A DNA stretch of 41,332 nucleotides from Nemertoderma westbladi (lineage: Eukaryota; Xenacoelomorpha; Nemertodermatida; Nemertodermatidae), in assembly GCA_032718475.1 (NCBI GenBank), contig JAUCBJ010007820.1, positions 1 through 41,332 of the forward strand, written 5' to 3'. Under the pieces are notes generated by a model, which did not search any database, was not told where the DNA came from, and saw nothing but the letters and a program-made list of their open reading frames with translations. Positions 9,893 to 19,556 of the stretch are shown here, piece by piece (the stretch's first letter is position 1; each line of letters opens with the position of its first letter). Made by a program: the position numbers and the translations under genes.

Positions 9893-11307
9893 CCCTATTA
9901 CCACTGGGGTGTTTTGACCATTAGCACCACTGGGGGGGGGCCGATTCGGCCCACCCACTATATTTTTGTAGTCGTCCAATGAAATCCTACAAAATTTGGG
10001 CTGTTGGTGAAACAACTATAGATGAACTCTACCAAACCTTAAAAAGTTAAAATTTCATAAGCAGGGACTCATAATTTTGATGAAAAATAAAAGTAGTCCC
10101 AGGACAAAATTTCAAAATTTTTCGTTTTCTAAAAACTAATAGTGTGGCAGTGTTGGCTAGATTTAGTAGGTTTTTCAAGACGCTGAATCGAATGTGATTA
10201 TATTCCACTTCCAAAAATTGAAGTGGATGCTATTTTTCGTGCACCTAAGAAGTGGGCGTGGCACTTAAAAATTTGAAAAATTAGATATTCAGAAAATGCC
10301 CCTAATTTTTTTATTTCAACGCATCTTTATGGGTTTTCTGGGCCGCTGAATCGATTGAAAGTAATATATAAAGCTAAAGACTGAGTGGTTCGCCATTTTT
10401 GGTGCACCAAAATTAGGGCGTGGCACTTCAAATTTTGAAAAATACGAGATTCGGAAAATAAACCAAAATTGAAATTTTAACGAATTTATATAGGTTTTCC
10501 AGACCGCTGAATCGATTGAAAGTAATATAGAAGCCTGAAGACTTGGAAGTTAGCCAATTTTCGAAATCAAAACGTTAGTGTTTTTTCCGAATAAAGTAAT
10601 TTTGAAAATTTGAAGTGCCACGCCCTAATTTTGGTGCACCGAAAATTACGTACACAAAGGATTTGAGGCTTCTATATTACTTTCAATCGATTCAGCGCTC
10701 CAGAAAACCCATAAAATTAATTTGAAATCAAAACTTTAGTGAATTTTCCGAATCTCGTATTTTTCAAAATTTGAAGTGCCACGCCCTAATTTTGGTGCAC
10801 CAAAAATGGCGAACCACTAAGTCTTCAGGCTTCTATATTACTTTCAATCGATTCAGGGCTCCAGAAAACCTATAAAAATGCTTTGCAAATCAAAACTTTA
10901 GTGTATTTTCCGAATCTCGTATTTTTCAAAATTTGAAGTGCCACGCCCTAATTTTGGTGCTCCAAAAATGACGTACCACTACACTTACATACTTGTATAG
11001 AGCATTAGAGTGATCCAAACCAATAAAAATAAATAAAAATAGCCCAAACATAAATAATTACTAAATCACGAATGACTTTGTAAAATTCGAAAATTTCAAA
11101 AAATTTGGTGCTGGAGACCAAATTTTGAGGTGGCACCCACATCGAAAAGTATAAATCCAATTGCAACGGCGTTTTTTGCAAAAGATGCGGCATTAAATTT
11201 GGCTAATTCTCACAAAAAATTGGGACGGTGCGTAATGTGGTTGCATAGTTACAGCAACTAAAAACTAGGAAGGGGCCGATTCGGCCCCCCCCCCAGTGGT
11301 AATAGGG
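9893..11307. mobile_element. piggyBac-type non-autonomous element, 1,415 bp, TTAA sites
   Basis: The termini are a perfect 17-bp inverted repeat, CCCTATTACCACTGGGG (9893-9909) and its complement (11291-11307). TTAA flanks both sides exactly (9889-9892 and 11308-11311). TTAA duplication with a CCC-starting repeat is the piggyBac signature. A second nested inverted motif, GGGGCCGATTCGGCCC-like, lies just inside both ends. The interior is a large foldback: a unit containing TTTGGTGCACC, GGGCGTGGCACTT, AAATTTTGAAAAAT and ATCGATTGAAAGTAATAT appears about three times on the left arm and about three times inverted on the right, centred near 10,590. No transposase is present. Confidence 0.88.
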
Positions 11308-11311
11308 TTAA

Positions 11312-11420
11312 TAGTTTTCAGTTTCTTGATTGCACAGTAGGCAATAACTATATTTTGTCTAATGTTCTGGTAAGAACATTAATAGATTTTAGGTTTCTTT
11401 ATTGCACCGTAGGCAATAAA
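11312..11420. repeat. Diverged ~50-bp tandem duplication, first unit split by the piggyBac element
   Basis: GAACATTAATAG (11373 onward), followed by TTTAGGTTTCTTTATTGCAC and GTAGGCAATAA, repeats an upstream unit. That unit begins GAACATTAA at 9884-9892 and, after the element, resumes TAGTTTTCAG..CTTGATTGCACAGTAGGCAATAA (11312-11347). The transposon landed in the TTAA of the first unit. Confidence 0.7.
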
Positions 11421-13141
11421 GTCGAATGTACCGGTCGGACGGTAAACTGTAGGACTAACTGCCTAACCACCCTAACCGGTACTTACAGGTACAGCAGTAT
11501 TATTGGTAGGCTGTTTAAGAGAGTAGGGACTGTACACCCCTTATTTCTTTTAGAGCTTACATATTTCTGTCAGTTTTATTTATCTGTAAGTGTAATATTG
11601 AGCAGAAGGCGTGTTAGCCTGCTCAGATTGTATAAATAATTTGTAGGCCGGATTGTTGTCTAACTGTTGTTAGGTCTGAGGCGATTGCAGTATGTGTAGA
11701 GTGTCTGTCCGATAAAGTGCTAGTTAGGAAGGTGGGGGCATCCAGTGCTGTAAGGTAAATCCCCCCCCCCCCCAAAAGAATAAGTCGTACTACTTGGTTA
11801 GAACGCCTACTAACTAACCATTTCGGAGTCTGCATATACTGTAGTTTATTTAGGCTTGACAATAGTCTGCCAGCATTTGGTCTGTGTTTTGTTTGAATAG
11901 TCTGTACGGGTAGCGTAATATTTATTATTCAGAGTTTATGCGAGTATTCGCAACCTCCAACTCCCCAAGTATATTCCTACAGTAATTGTGCTTGTTATAC
12001 ATACCGTTATAGTTAAATTAACCCCGGTACTACATCAGGGCTGCTTGGCGTAGGTAAAGACTGGTGATTTTGTGCTCCGGTCACTCCAGCAGATACCGTG
12101 GTTCTTTTGGCTGTTCAAGTATATTTAACTGCTGGTTATTTGTTGTATAAGTACTTGTACCTAATTTAGGGTTTAGGGTACAGTGCTTTCCGAAAGTAAT
12201 TTAGTGTGTAGGCAGTATATTTGTGTTGTAACGTGGTTAATAGGCACATTAGCTCTGGTTGGCTTCGGTAATTAACCTCTAGGTAGGGACACTCCGGGTA
12301 CATAACGTAGTACTTATAGAGCTTAAGACTATAAGTCGTCAGATGGTGGTATTTCCTTATCTGGACAACGCAACTTACTTACTACTGCTTTATTGTTTTC
12401 AACTACTGTAGTTTCCTGTCAGTTAGTAAGAACCAGAAATTCTAACTCCTTGTTAGACTGGTTCGTAGATTTCTTGTAAAATTACCCTAAAAAATTGTAA
12501 ATGTAACTTGTTTATTGTTTATTTAGAGATTGTAATCTCAACCTGTTTGTTATTTGTAAGTAATTTGTAGTGATAAGTAACTTAGTAAAGTAGAATTATC
12601 TGTATTAGTGTCTAACAAGTAGCACTCCACTGAGAGTGTACAGCTTCTGTGTAGTGACTCCTTATCCAGAAATAATAACATTTATTTCAAATATAGTCAA
12701 AACCCATTGTACGGGTATATATATATATTTATAAATCCACTCAAACAGATTTATAAAATAGTAGGCCTGTTATACATCAATTAGGTCTCAATATCAGTTG
12801 AACTACTGCTTAATATCAGTAACAAGGTAAAGGGAAGTAACCCTAAATTTCAGAAATTCAGTTATTATTAAATAATTGACATTGCCGGTATTTACGGTAA
12901 GCTTATTATATTTATATAAATTTAGGCTGAAATTATATACCGGTATTCTCTGACTGATCCTAGTCAGTAAACAATACTTATATATATACTATAAGTGTAT
13001 ACAGGTATTTTAATATTATATATATATCACGTTACACTGAGTAACGGTATCGGTAACTAACTACTAGGCTTACAGTTGATACTGATTCCTAGACTTGCTT
13101 TAACTGTCATTATAGTAGTAGGCATTCAACTGTAAAATAAA
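11312..13141. other. AT-rich leader, possibly the 5' LTR/leader of element A
   Basis: No gene is seen. 11312-11420 is the rest of a short tandem duplication described separately. A 13-C tract is at 11761-11773. A BEL-type Gag reading frame starts at about 13,142, so the 5' LTR of element A would be expected here. Its 3' LTR is missing, so no pair exists to define LTR edges, and no primer-binding site was recognised. A small inverted pair TGTCTGACA/TGTCAGACA lies at the start of the coding region (about 13143-13173). Confidence 0.35.
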
Positions 13142-14421
13142 TTGTCTGACACAAAACAAACACTGTCAGACAGTATCTTAGAAAGAACGATATATGACCC
13201 AGATCAAAGTATAGAGAATCCCCGACTGAGGTCGGAGACGCAATTTGCGAAGTTAGTGAAGCGCCATAGGTCTACTATAGGCACTAGGGCTCAAGTTAAG
13301 CGAGACCAAGAGACGCCTGTTAACAGCAGCAGCACCCGAACCGAGAACTTATTTCTCAACGGCAGAATAACTCTAGTAGTTCCGACAATGAAGAGTTAAC
13401 GCCCGAGATCGGATCAAGGATGGCAGAAGCGGTTTACCCAGATCCACTTCTAATTCTTCCTGGGGCCGTACTCACTAGAGTATTGATCGCTGTGGAGGAA
13501 CATCAAGCTGATTGGATGAGAAATAAGAGATCGACCAGGGACAGTTATGCGGGATACACGATGGAGGAACTAAGGTCTATTGTAGAGACGCAATGGAACT
13601 TCCCCGGACCCGGACTCCCGTTTAACTTATCGGAAGCTGCCTGGGAAGACTTATACCGAATGGGAATAGTAAGGGACACTCGAGATCCAGCTGTATGGAA
13701 GAGGTCAGCAGCAGGATATGTCCAGGGATTCTTCAGCTCTTTGGAGTGATTAGAAGAACACCTATTTCAACAACGTCAATGACCTCAAGAGCAGGGAGAG
13801 CTGCTTTATCAAGTGCGAGAACGAATCTTACGAATCAGATTAATACTTTCAGCCTTTGACGAGGCCTCGAAGAGAAGCCAAGACACGTCGTTGCAAGTGG
13901 CCGTAAAGACTTGGTTCCAATGAGTGAGTGTTAAGGTCCAGGGAACGACACAATGGAAAGTTCAGCTAACTGAGCGCATGACCCACGGAGAATCAACAGA
14001 CGCCACCTTTTCTCATATGGAAGGTGAAGCGATATCCGAAAAACCTCAGAAGAAGGATGCGATTGACATCTATCTGTCGGATTATCAACGATTTATAGGT
14101 GACAAAGAACTCAGAAGATGACTAGCTGGACTTCATCCCAATAGTGAGGGAGCCAAATTCGTGTTAGATTCTTTAGATGCGGAAATATTAGCTGCAGAAC
14201 AGGCTAAATTTGATGAAAGCATCCTCATTGCTATGGACCAAGAAGGGCAAATAAAGAAAAGGCAAATAGAAGACCGAAAGTTAGCAACAGCGGCAGCGGC
14301 AGCGGCAGAATCTGAAAGGAAAGCAGCAGCAGCAGTGGCAGAATCTGAAAGAAAGGCAGCAGCGGCAGTGGCAGAAGCAGAACGGAAGGCATCTGAGGCG
14401 ACAACCCAACTAGAGTTGTAG
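13142..14421 (+). pseudogene. Element A: Gag N-terminal region with in-frame TGA stops
   Basis: The product is hydrophilic at its start (from 13142) and shifts frame at about 13,340-13,400. It then reads through a region with ATG at 13420 (MAEAVYPDPLLILPG). In that single frame four stops occur, all TGA: 13747, 13780, 13921 and 14119. The frame is otherwise open to a TAG at 14419. The end is an Ala/Glu/Lys coiled-coil built from three imperfect repeats of AESERKAAAAV (about 14287-14400). Functionally this would be the N-terminal Gag assembly region. The all-TGA pattern is what C-to-T change at CGA arginine codons gives. Inactive. Confidence 0.7.
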
Positions 14422-15664
14422 AATCTTCAGGCGTAACAAGATTGCAACTACTGAGTCGATCTACTCCCAGAAGACAGGGATTTACCTCCTCTGATGAAGG
14501 CGATACGACAGATCCCGAGGGTAGAGGTAATAAATCTCGTTCAAGCGGACGTAGAAGAGCGCCACACCGTCAGAAGTTACCTAATTTACCTCCTGCGGTG
14601 AGAAGGCAACTAGCTAATGTAGATTTAAGTAATCAAGAGCATACAGACCAAATTATTAGAGTAGAAAGACTCCCTACTATAGTAGATGAGCCCGAAATAA
14701 TTGGGCCTGTCATTGAAGCCACTCCGGTGATAGAGACCCCTGTACTTCCAGACCCTAACTCTAAATTCCCTTTGCACAGTACTAAACTACCTGTGCCCAG
14801 TAGACAAGCCCCGGAATCACACCCAGTCCTGGACGCCGAGCAAGACATAAATGAATTGTCTCCCGTCGTCCATATGCGTCACCTGGCTACCATGTTGGCG
14901 GCTCCCGCTTCTGAGGTTGAGTGGGTGGACGAGGGACGACGGGGGATGAATCAGCTGCTCGGACAGCTGGAAGACAATAAGAAACAGTCTTCCCAGCAGG
15001 TCCGAGAGTTGAAAGGGACTGTTCAGCTGTTAAAGGGAACAGTAAGAGAGAGTAGGTTAGAGTTGCAAGAAGTACAACAAAGTATCGCTTTAGAGCGCGA
15101 TAAATTAGTAAATATACAAATGGGTATACCACCACCCCCTGTAACAATGTGTCAACCCGTTAGGTCTGAAGTATTTCATGCGCAAGGTGTGGAGCCTACA
15201 CGCATCTATACTGCTAGTGAAGTAGAAACTCCTATAGTAAACCCTATTAAGGGTAATTATAAACCCGTTGATAATGATATCCCATACAGATCTGATCATA
15301 ATCCGAGAAATTTATATACCGATATCTCGATATTAAATAATACGATGGCTCAAGAAAGTTTTACACGTAAAATGGCTAGAACCGAAGCCCGTCAAGCGGT
15401 AAAGGTGGGAGAGGTCGTCAAGTTAAATGGAGATGAGATGAAATGGTTACCTTTTAATGAATATTATAAAGATAACATACAGAACTCTGTACTATGTAAC
15501 GGAGAGAAACTTAGATTCCTCATCGAGTGCTTGGAAGGACCTCCCAAGTTAATGGCGTTAAAGTTTATTGGACATCCAGACGGATTAAGACAAGTTTGGG
15601 ATACACTAAACATCAGGTATGGTAATAGGACTAACATAGCTAGGTATTTATATGCGAAATTAGT
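14400..15664 (+). pseudogene. Element A: Gag central region (DUF1759-like), interrupted by element B
   Basis: A long frame is open from about 14400 with no ATG at its beginning; it is entered by a frameshift from the preceding segment. It includes an Arg/Ser-rich stretch, a Pro-rich linker, a coiled coil around 14940-15100 (LKGTVQLLKGTV, LQEVQQSIALERDKL), and then a BEL Gag domain with FNEYYKDNI, LCNGEKLRFLIECLEGPP and VWDTLNIRYGN. The frame is cut after codon LV by the LTR of element B at 15665; the stop seen at about 15696 lies inside the LTR. It continues at 29628. Confidence 0.8.
15660..15664. repeat. Target-site duplication TTAGT (left)
   Basis: The five bases before LTR 1 match those after LTR 2 (29623-29627). 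A 5-bp duplication is normal for BEL/Pao integrases. Confidence 0.93.
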
Positions 15665-16204
15665 TGTTAGCTTATTCAATCCCGCCAACACCCCATAAAG
15701 TTATAAGCCGATAAGCAATATTGGGAGCCACGAGATTGGGCAATTAACCAACTCGTGCCATCCCAATAAGAGTGGGAAGGAAGCACACAATAGGGGTCAG
15801 GGGCCAAACCCCTAACCCAGAGAGAACAGGAGGAGTGAACGGGAACACTCCACGGGGCGCCAACAAGGGTATTAACCAATCAGAGGGGGGAAAGGCATCG
15901 ATTGAGTAGCAATAAGGCCACCGTGCAATATAACCAATAACCTATTAATCAGTGATTCAGTTATCTCAGTGCAGCAGTGCTAGCGTAGGTTGGTAGTCAA
16001 TTAGTTTAGTTAGGGGATCACGGGACTTTAGTTACCGTATCCCGCCTTGTACACATTATATCTATATCTATATCCTATGCCCTATTATTATTATACACTG
16101 AACTTCAGAACTCAGTTACTTTCTTTCATCCTTATACACGGCGGGGACGCGTGGACTAAATTACCACACCGGATAAATCGGGATCCCTCCTGGATCCCGT
16201 CACA
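15665..16204 (+). repeat. Element B 5' LTR (540 bp)
   Basis: Starts TGTTAGCTTATTC, ends CCTGGATCCCGTCACA, and matches 29083-29622 over its whole length with two transitions. A TATATC-repeat region near 16055-16075 could act as the promoter, but the U3/R/U5 borders cannot be set from sequence. The bases after it (GTAACTAAATCCGAGG) should contain the primer-binding site; no TGG-starting tRNA complement is evident. Confidence 0.96.
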
Positions 16205-16285
16205 GTAACTAAATCCGAGGAAGAAGCCCCAGTTGAACATCAAGAACTGCAGCCTAGCTAGCCGAACCATCAGCCACCAGTTGAG

Positions 16286-16954
16286 ATGAGTGAATCGGGC
16301 GAGACACCGACGCGGACCCCGGACGAAGATCAAACGATCCGCGTGGCCACGACCAAGCGATACAGGCCCACGACGCCGGAGCCATCGATAACGGGCGAAC
16401 CGGAAGTCCAGAACGAGGAGGGTCTGGAACCCGAAGTCGAGCCAAGGGAAAGGGAGAGCGAGAAGGAGGGAGAAGGAGATGAGTCGACACGGAACGGAGA
16501 ACGGCGCGCCGATGTCGCCGGCCAGCTACCGGCCGAGGGCGACGAGCGACCCACCGAAACGGCGACGGTGGGGCCGACGGTGCGACGCCGGACGCAAAGA
16601 GACAGAGGAGAGATCGGTACTGATGTCGCCGGCCAGCTACAGGCCGAGGGCGACGGACGGCCCACCGGAACGGCGACGGTGGAGCCGCCGGTACGACGTC
16701 GAACCCGGAGGGACGGAGGAGAGGTCGGCGACGAGGACGTCGGGGTCTCCGATCGACTTCGACGGGCTTACATCGCGACCCGGAGACTACTAGAGAAGGC
16801 CAGAAAAGGGAAAACGGTAGACGAGGTGAGACTGAGAAAGCGACTAGGTGAGTTGGATAGACACTTTAATTATCTAATACGTTTTGGGCAGAGAGAACTA
16901 GCCGAAACGAGAGCATGTGAGGTTGCCGGGGAACTGTTTAAACTATGGGAATGA
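16286..16954 (+). CDS. Element B: charged N-terminal ORF with a 37-residue duplication
   Basis: The first ATG after the LTR is at 16286. The 222-residue product is rich in Glu, Arg, Thr and Pro with a helical C-terminal third (SDRLRRAYIATRRLLEKARK to RELAETRACEVAGELFKLWE). Two in-frame 111-bp units (16511-16621 and 16622-16732) each encode DVAGQL-x-AEGD-x-RPT-x-TATV. The stop is TGA at 16952, and after two codons (GGG AGT) an ATG opens the next ORF in the same frame. The two could therefore be one reading frame broken by a single TGA, translated by readthrough or re-initiation. No database family is recognised. By position it is a Gag extension or accessory protein. Confidence 0.6.
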   Translation: MSESGETPTRTPDEDQTIRVATTKRYRPTTPEPSITGEPEVQNEEGLEPEVEPRERESEKEGEGDESTRNGERRADVAGQLPAEGDERPTETATVGPTVRRRTQRDRGEIGTDVAGQLQAEGDGRPTGTATVEPPVRRRTRRDGGEVGDEDVGVSDRLRRAYIATRRLLEKARKGKTVDEVRLRKRLGELDRHFNYLIRFGQRELAETRACEVAGELFKLWE

Positions 16955-16960
16955 GGGAGT

Positions 16961-17845
16961 ATGGAACCTAGCGTAGCGTCAGTGTACATAGGGCCATACT
17001 TGGTCGATGCCCGGGGAGTAAAACCAGTGGGTTGGAGGGGACTCGAAGGGGGCGAATCCGAGGTTAACCCCGAGGATTCGGCCTCGTCGGTCGGAGAAAG
17101 CGCCGGGAAGCGGGGGAAAGTTGGTAGGTCGGGAAGGCGGGGGAAGTCCGTCGTAACCGATAAGTCTGTTACATCCTCCGCGAAAGAAAGAGCGGTGAGA
17201 GAAATAGGTGCCGCATACCGTCTCAGCATGGCAGAGCAAGGTCAGAGAGAAATGGAGAAACGGCTAGAGGAGGGGAGAGTGCGGTTAGAGAGGGAAGCGG
17301 CATTAATTAAAGAAACCGGAGAGAGGGCCGAAAGGGCTTTGAAAAGCCTAAGGGAGTGTGATGAGATAGAGGAAAGGGAGTGTAGGGAGCGTGAGGCAAG
17401 GGAGGAAAGGGAACGCAAGGAGCGTGAAAGGGAACGCAAGGAATATGAGGCCAGAGAGGAAAGGGAACGCAAGGAGCGTGAGGCGGAACGCAAGGAGTAT
17501 GAAGCGAGAAGGGAAAAGGAACGCAAGGAGCGCGAAGTGAGACGAAGGGAGAGCATTAAGAGTGTAGCAGAGTCGGCCATCAGGGACATCCAGGAGTGTG
17601 AGAGGAGATTGGCAGAGGCTGAAAAAGAGCACAAGGAATTAGAGAGACGGCAGAGTGAGTTTGCGGGAAATAGGATTAGACGGGAGCACGAGTTGGAATT
17701 CGTGCGAGCGACGCCGTCTGAAAGCGGGGCCGGCTCGAGTATTTTTGAGGAGCCGGAGGCCGTAGATACATTTATTAATACCCCACTGACAGGGACCGCA
17801 CAACAGACCCAAAACTGGTGCGACCGTACGGGCGGGGGGGGGTAA
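16961..17845 (+). CDS. Element B: Glu/Arg/Lys coiled-coil protein (Gag extension)
   Basis: A frame of 294 residues from the ATG at 16961. After a Gly/Ser-rich start (about residues 1-85), nearly 150 residues form a highly charged single helix or coiled coil with repeated ERERKEREAERKEYEAR-type units (about 17200-17650). Such regions drive Gag multimerisation in other retroelements; that role is inferred here. The frame runs into nine G (17834-17842) and stops immediately (TAA at 17843). The reading frame one base further on is open across this point and continues into the Asn-rich segment. So the stop is probably due to a length change in the G tract, a sequencing error there, or programmed slippage. 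Confidence 0.6.
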   Translation: MEPSVASVYIGPYLVDARGVKPVGWRGLEGGESEVNPEDSASSVGESAGKRGKVGRSGRRGKSVVTDKSVTSSAKERAVREIGAAYRLSMAEQGQREMEKRLEEGRVRLEREAALIKETGERAERALKSLRECDEIEERECREREAREERERKERERERKEYEAREERERKEREAERKEYEARREKERKEREVRRRESIKSVAESAIRDIQECERRLAEAEKEHKELERRQSEFAGNRIRREHELEFVRATPSESGAGSSIFEEPEAVDTFINTPLTGTAQQTQNWCDRTGGGG

Positions 17846-18692
17846 TAATAATAATGGTACAGTAGACGTTGTTAATATTGATAATACCGTATTGGACGAC
17901 ACTAATCAAACCTTTATTACAGGAAATACTTTGCCTAGTGGTAGTAATTTAAATTTAAATCAGAACAATCCCAATATTAATGTAGGAAATAATTCTAATA
18001 TTGATGTAGTTACGCAAAATAATTCAAATAATCAAAATAATAACCCAAATTCGAACCTACAAAATAATTTAAATAACGCAGTTACGCAAAATAATTCGAA
18101 TAATTTAAATGATGACCTATGCCCGAATTTACAAAATAATTCAGATAACGTAGTCGCGCAGAATAATACAAATGATTTTGTTTCAAACGAGCAAATTAAT
18201 TCCGTTTCCAATATGGGTGCTATTAATGTAAACACGTCGGGCCTACATAACCAGGCGGAAGAGGGCCTGGTAGGTCACATAGTCGGTAGCCAGACGGATG
18301 AGGGCCTGGTAGGCCACGTAGTTAGTAGACAGGGAGCAGAGGGCCTGGTAGGCCACGTAGTTAGTAGACAGGGAGCAGAGGGCCTGGTAGGCCACGTAGT
18401 TAGTAGACAAGGAGCAGAGGGCCTGGTAGGCCACGTAGTTGGTAGGCAGGGAGTAGAGGGCCTGGAAGGCCACGGAATAGCAGGGGGAGAGGCGGGGGTG
18501 AATGGACCCGACCGCAGTGGGGTTGATGTGTCGACTAGAGAGGTATATAATAGCGGGGAGAGAGGTAGCGAAGTTAGATGTAGCGAGTGGGGGGGGGGGC
18601 TACGAGGACCCCACAACAGAGAGTTAGCGGCGAGAAGGGGGGGGCAGGGAGTGTCCCACAGCCGTCAGCGGATAATGCGAGGGCCGAAATAG
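17844..18692 (+). CDS. Element B: Asn-rich (prion-like) segment plus 13-residue repeats
   Basis: Open directly after the nine-G tract with no ATG at its start. It encodes a stretch of about 110 residues dominated by Asn with Leu, Gln and Ser (QNNSNNQNNNPNSNLQNN and similar; 17844-18200), then six 13-residue repeats EGLVGHVVSRQGA (18261-18494), then a Gly/Arg-rich tail. The frame beyond the 11-G tract at 18589-18599 is probably not used, because a different frame takes over there. The composition is that of a low-complexity, aggregation- or condensate-prone domain. No enzyme motif is present. It is best read as the middle of a single long Gag extension. Confidence 0.5.
   Translation, partial: NNNNGTVDVVNIDNTVLDDTNQTFITGNTLPSGSNLNLNQNNPNINVGNNSNIDVVTQNNSNNQNNNPNSNLQNNLNNAVTQNNSNNLNDDLCPNLQNNSDNVVAQNNTNDFVSNEQINSVSNMGAINVNTSGLHNQAEEGLVGHIVGSQTDEGLVGHVVSRQGAEGLVGHVVSRQGAEGLVGHVVSRQGAEGLVGHVVGRQGVEGLEGHGIAGGEAGVNGPDRSGVDVSTREVYNSGERGSEVRCSEWGGGLRGPHNRELAARRGGQGVSHSRQRIMRGPK
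18261..18494 (+). repeat. 39-bp coding minisatellite, six units
   Basis: Six in-frame 39-bp units at 18261, 18300, 18339, 18378, 18417 and 18456, each beginning GAGGGCCTGG. Units 2-4 are nearly identical, and the outer two are diverged. They encode tandem EGLVGHVVSRQGA-type peptides in Gag. Confidence 0.95.
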
Positions 18693-19522
18693 GTAAACCG
18701 CAACAACCGGCGACGGAAAGTAACAGGGGGATTGCGGGTATCCCCAGTGGCGTGCGACCGAGCAGAGAGAGACAGGTTGACGTCGCGAGAGGGCGGACGA
18801 AGCGTCGAGCCCGATCAGAGGAGGGAAGAAGAACAGTGGGGTTTAACCGGGAGGTCGATGAGAGATCTCACGAGCGGGAATATTCCACTGATAGGAGAAG
18901 AAAGGAAGACAGTAGTAGAAGTATCGCCGCGAACGATAGAAGAGCGAGGACGGATAGCGAGCCGTCGGTAGTCGAGATGAGAACGGAGAGTCAGTGGGGT
19001 CGGACTCCGGGAGATTGCCGTCGCCCCGGAGAGATGCGATCCGGTGAGATGCATTACACGCCGAGAGAGGGGTACACGATGTACCGGTACGAAGATGAGG
19101 ACAGAAGAGAGGGGGGTCGAAGAGAAACTTTCCGACGGAATATACCTACCGATCGAGAATACGGTAGCCGCGGGGAGGATTATTCGAGAAGAATAAACTT
19201 CGATCCCGAGAGACACATGCAGACTGTAGGACATACTGTAGGCCTTACTGCACATACCATAGGCCATATTGAGAGAGGCTATGTAGGCGATAGGATAGCG
19301 TGGACGACGGAATTAAACCCGGAAGTCGCGGAATACATACCGGCGAGTAGGCCAGAAGCTGATAGGCCTATACCGGTACCAGCACAGCAGTATGACTACA
19401 GCATGCAGGGACACAACATATACCCAGGGGAGGGGGGAATTATTGCGGATAGGTGCATGGGCCCCAACATATTAACATCAACCCCATTACCAAACATACC
19501 GGTGGGGGGGGGGACAGGGTGA
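18587..19522 (+). CDS. Element B: Arg/Glu-rich Gag extension, C-terminal part
   Basis: This frame becomes relevant after the 11-G tract at 18589-18599 and is open to a TGA at 19520, just after a 10-G tract (19504-19513). Its roughly 310 residues are Arg/Glu/Gly-rich and probably disordered, with Tyr-rich patches (HYTPREGYTMYRYEDEDRRE) and an Arg-rich block suited to nucleic-acid binding. Toward the end is a periodic TVGHTVGLTAHTIGHIERG stretch. There is no initiator ATG near the beginning, which supports fusion with the upstream segment. At the 10-G tract the downstream Gag frame is open (from 19503) and carries on through the ATG at 19557. Confidence 0.5.
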   Translation: MGGGATRTPQQRVSGEKGGAGSVPQPSADNARAEIGKPQQPATESNRGIAGIPSGVRPSRERQVDVARGRTKRRARSEEGRRTVGFNREVDERSHEREYSTDRRRKEDSSRSIAANDRRARTDSEPSVVEMRTESQWGRTPGDCRRPGEMRSGEMHYTPREGYTMYRYEDEDRREGGRRETFRRNIPTDREYGSRGEDYSRRINFDPERHMQTVGHTVGLTAHTIGHIERGYVGDRIAWTTELNPEVAEYIPASRPEADRPIPVPAQQYDYSMQGHNIYPGEGGIIADRCMGPNILTSTPLPNIPVGGGTG

Positions 19523-19556
19523 CATTCCCCCATCACAATATCAACAATATACCCCG

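Noticed and set aside
16205-16230. Primer-binding site after the 5' LTR
   Set aside because: No stretch complementary to a usual tRNA 3' end could be recognised; a tRNA search would be needed.
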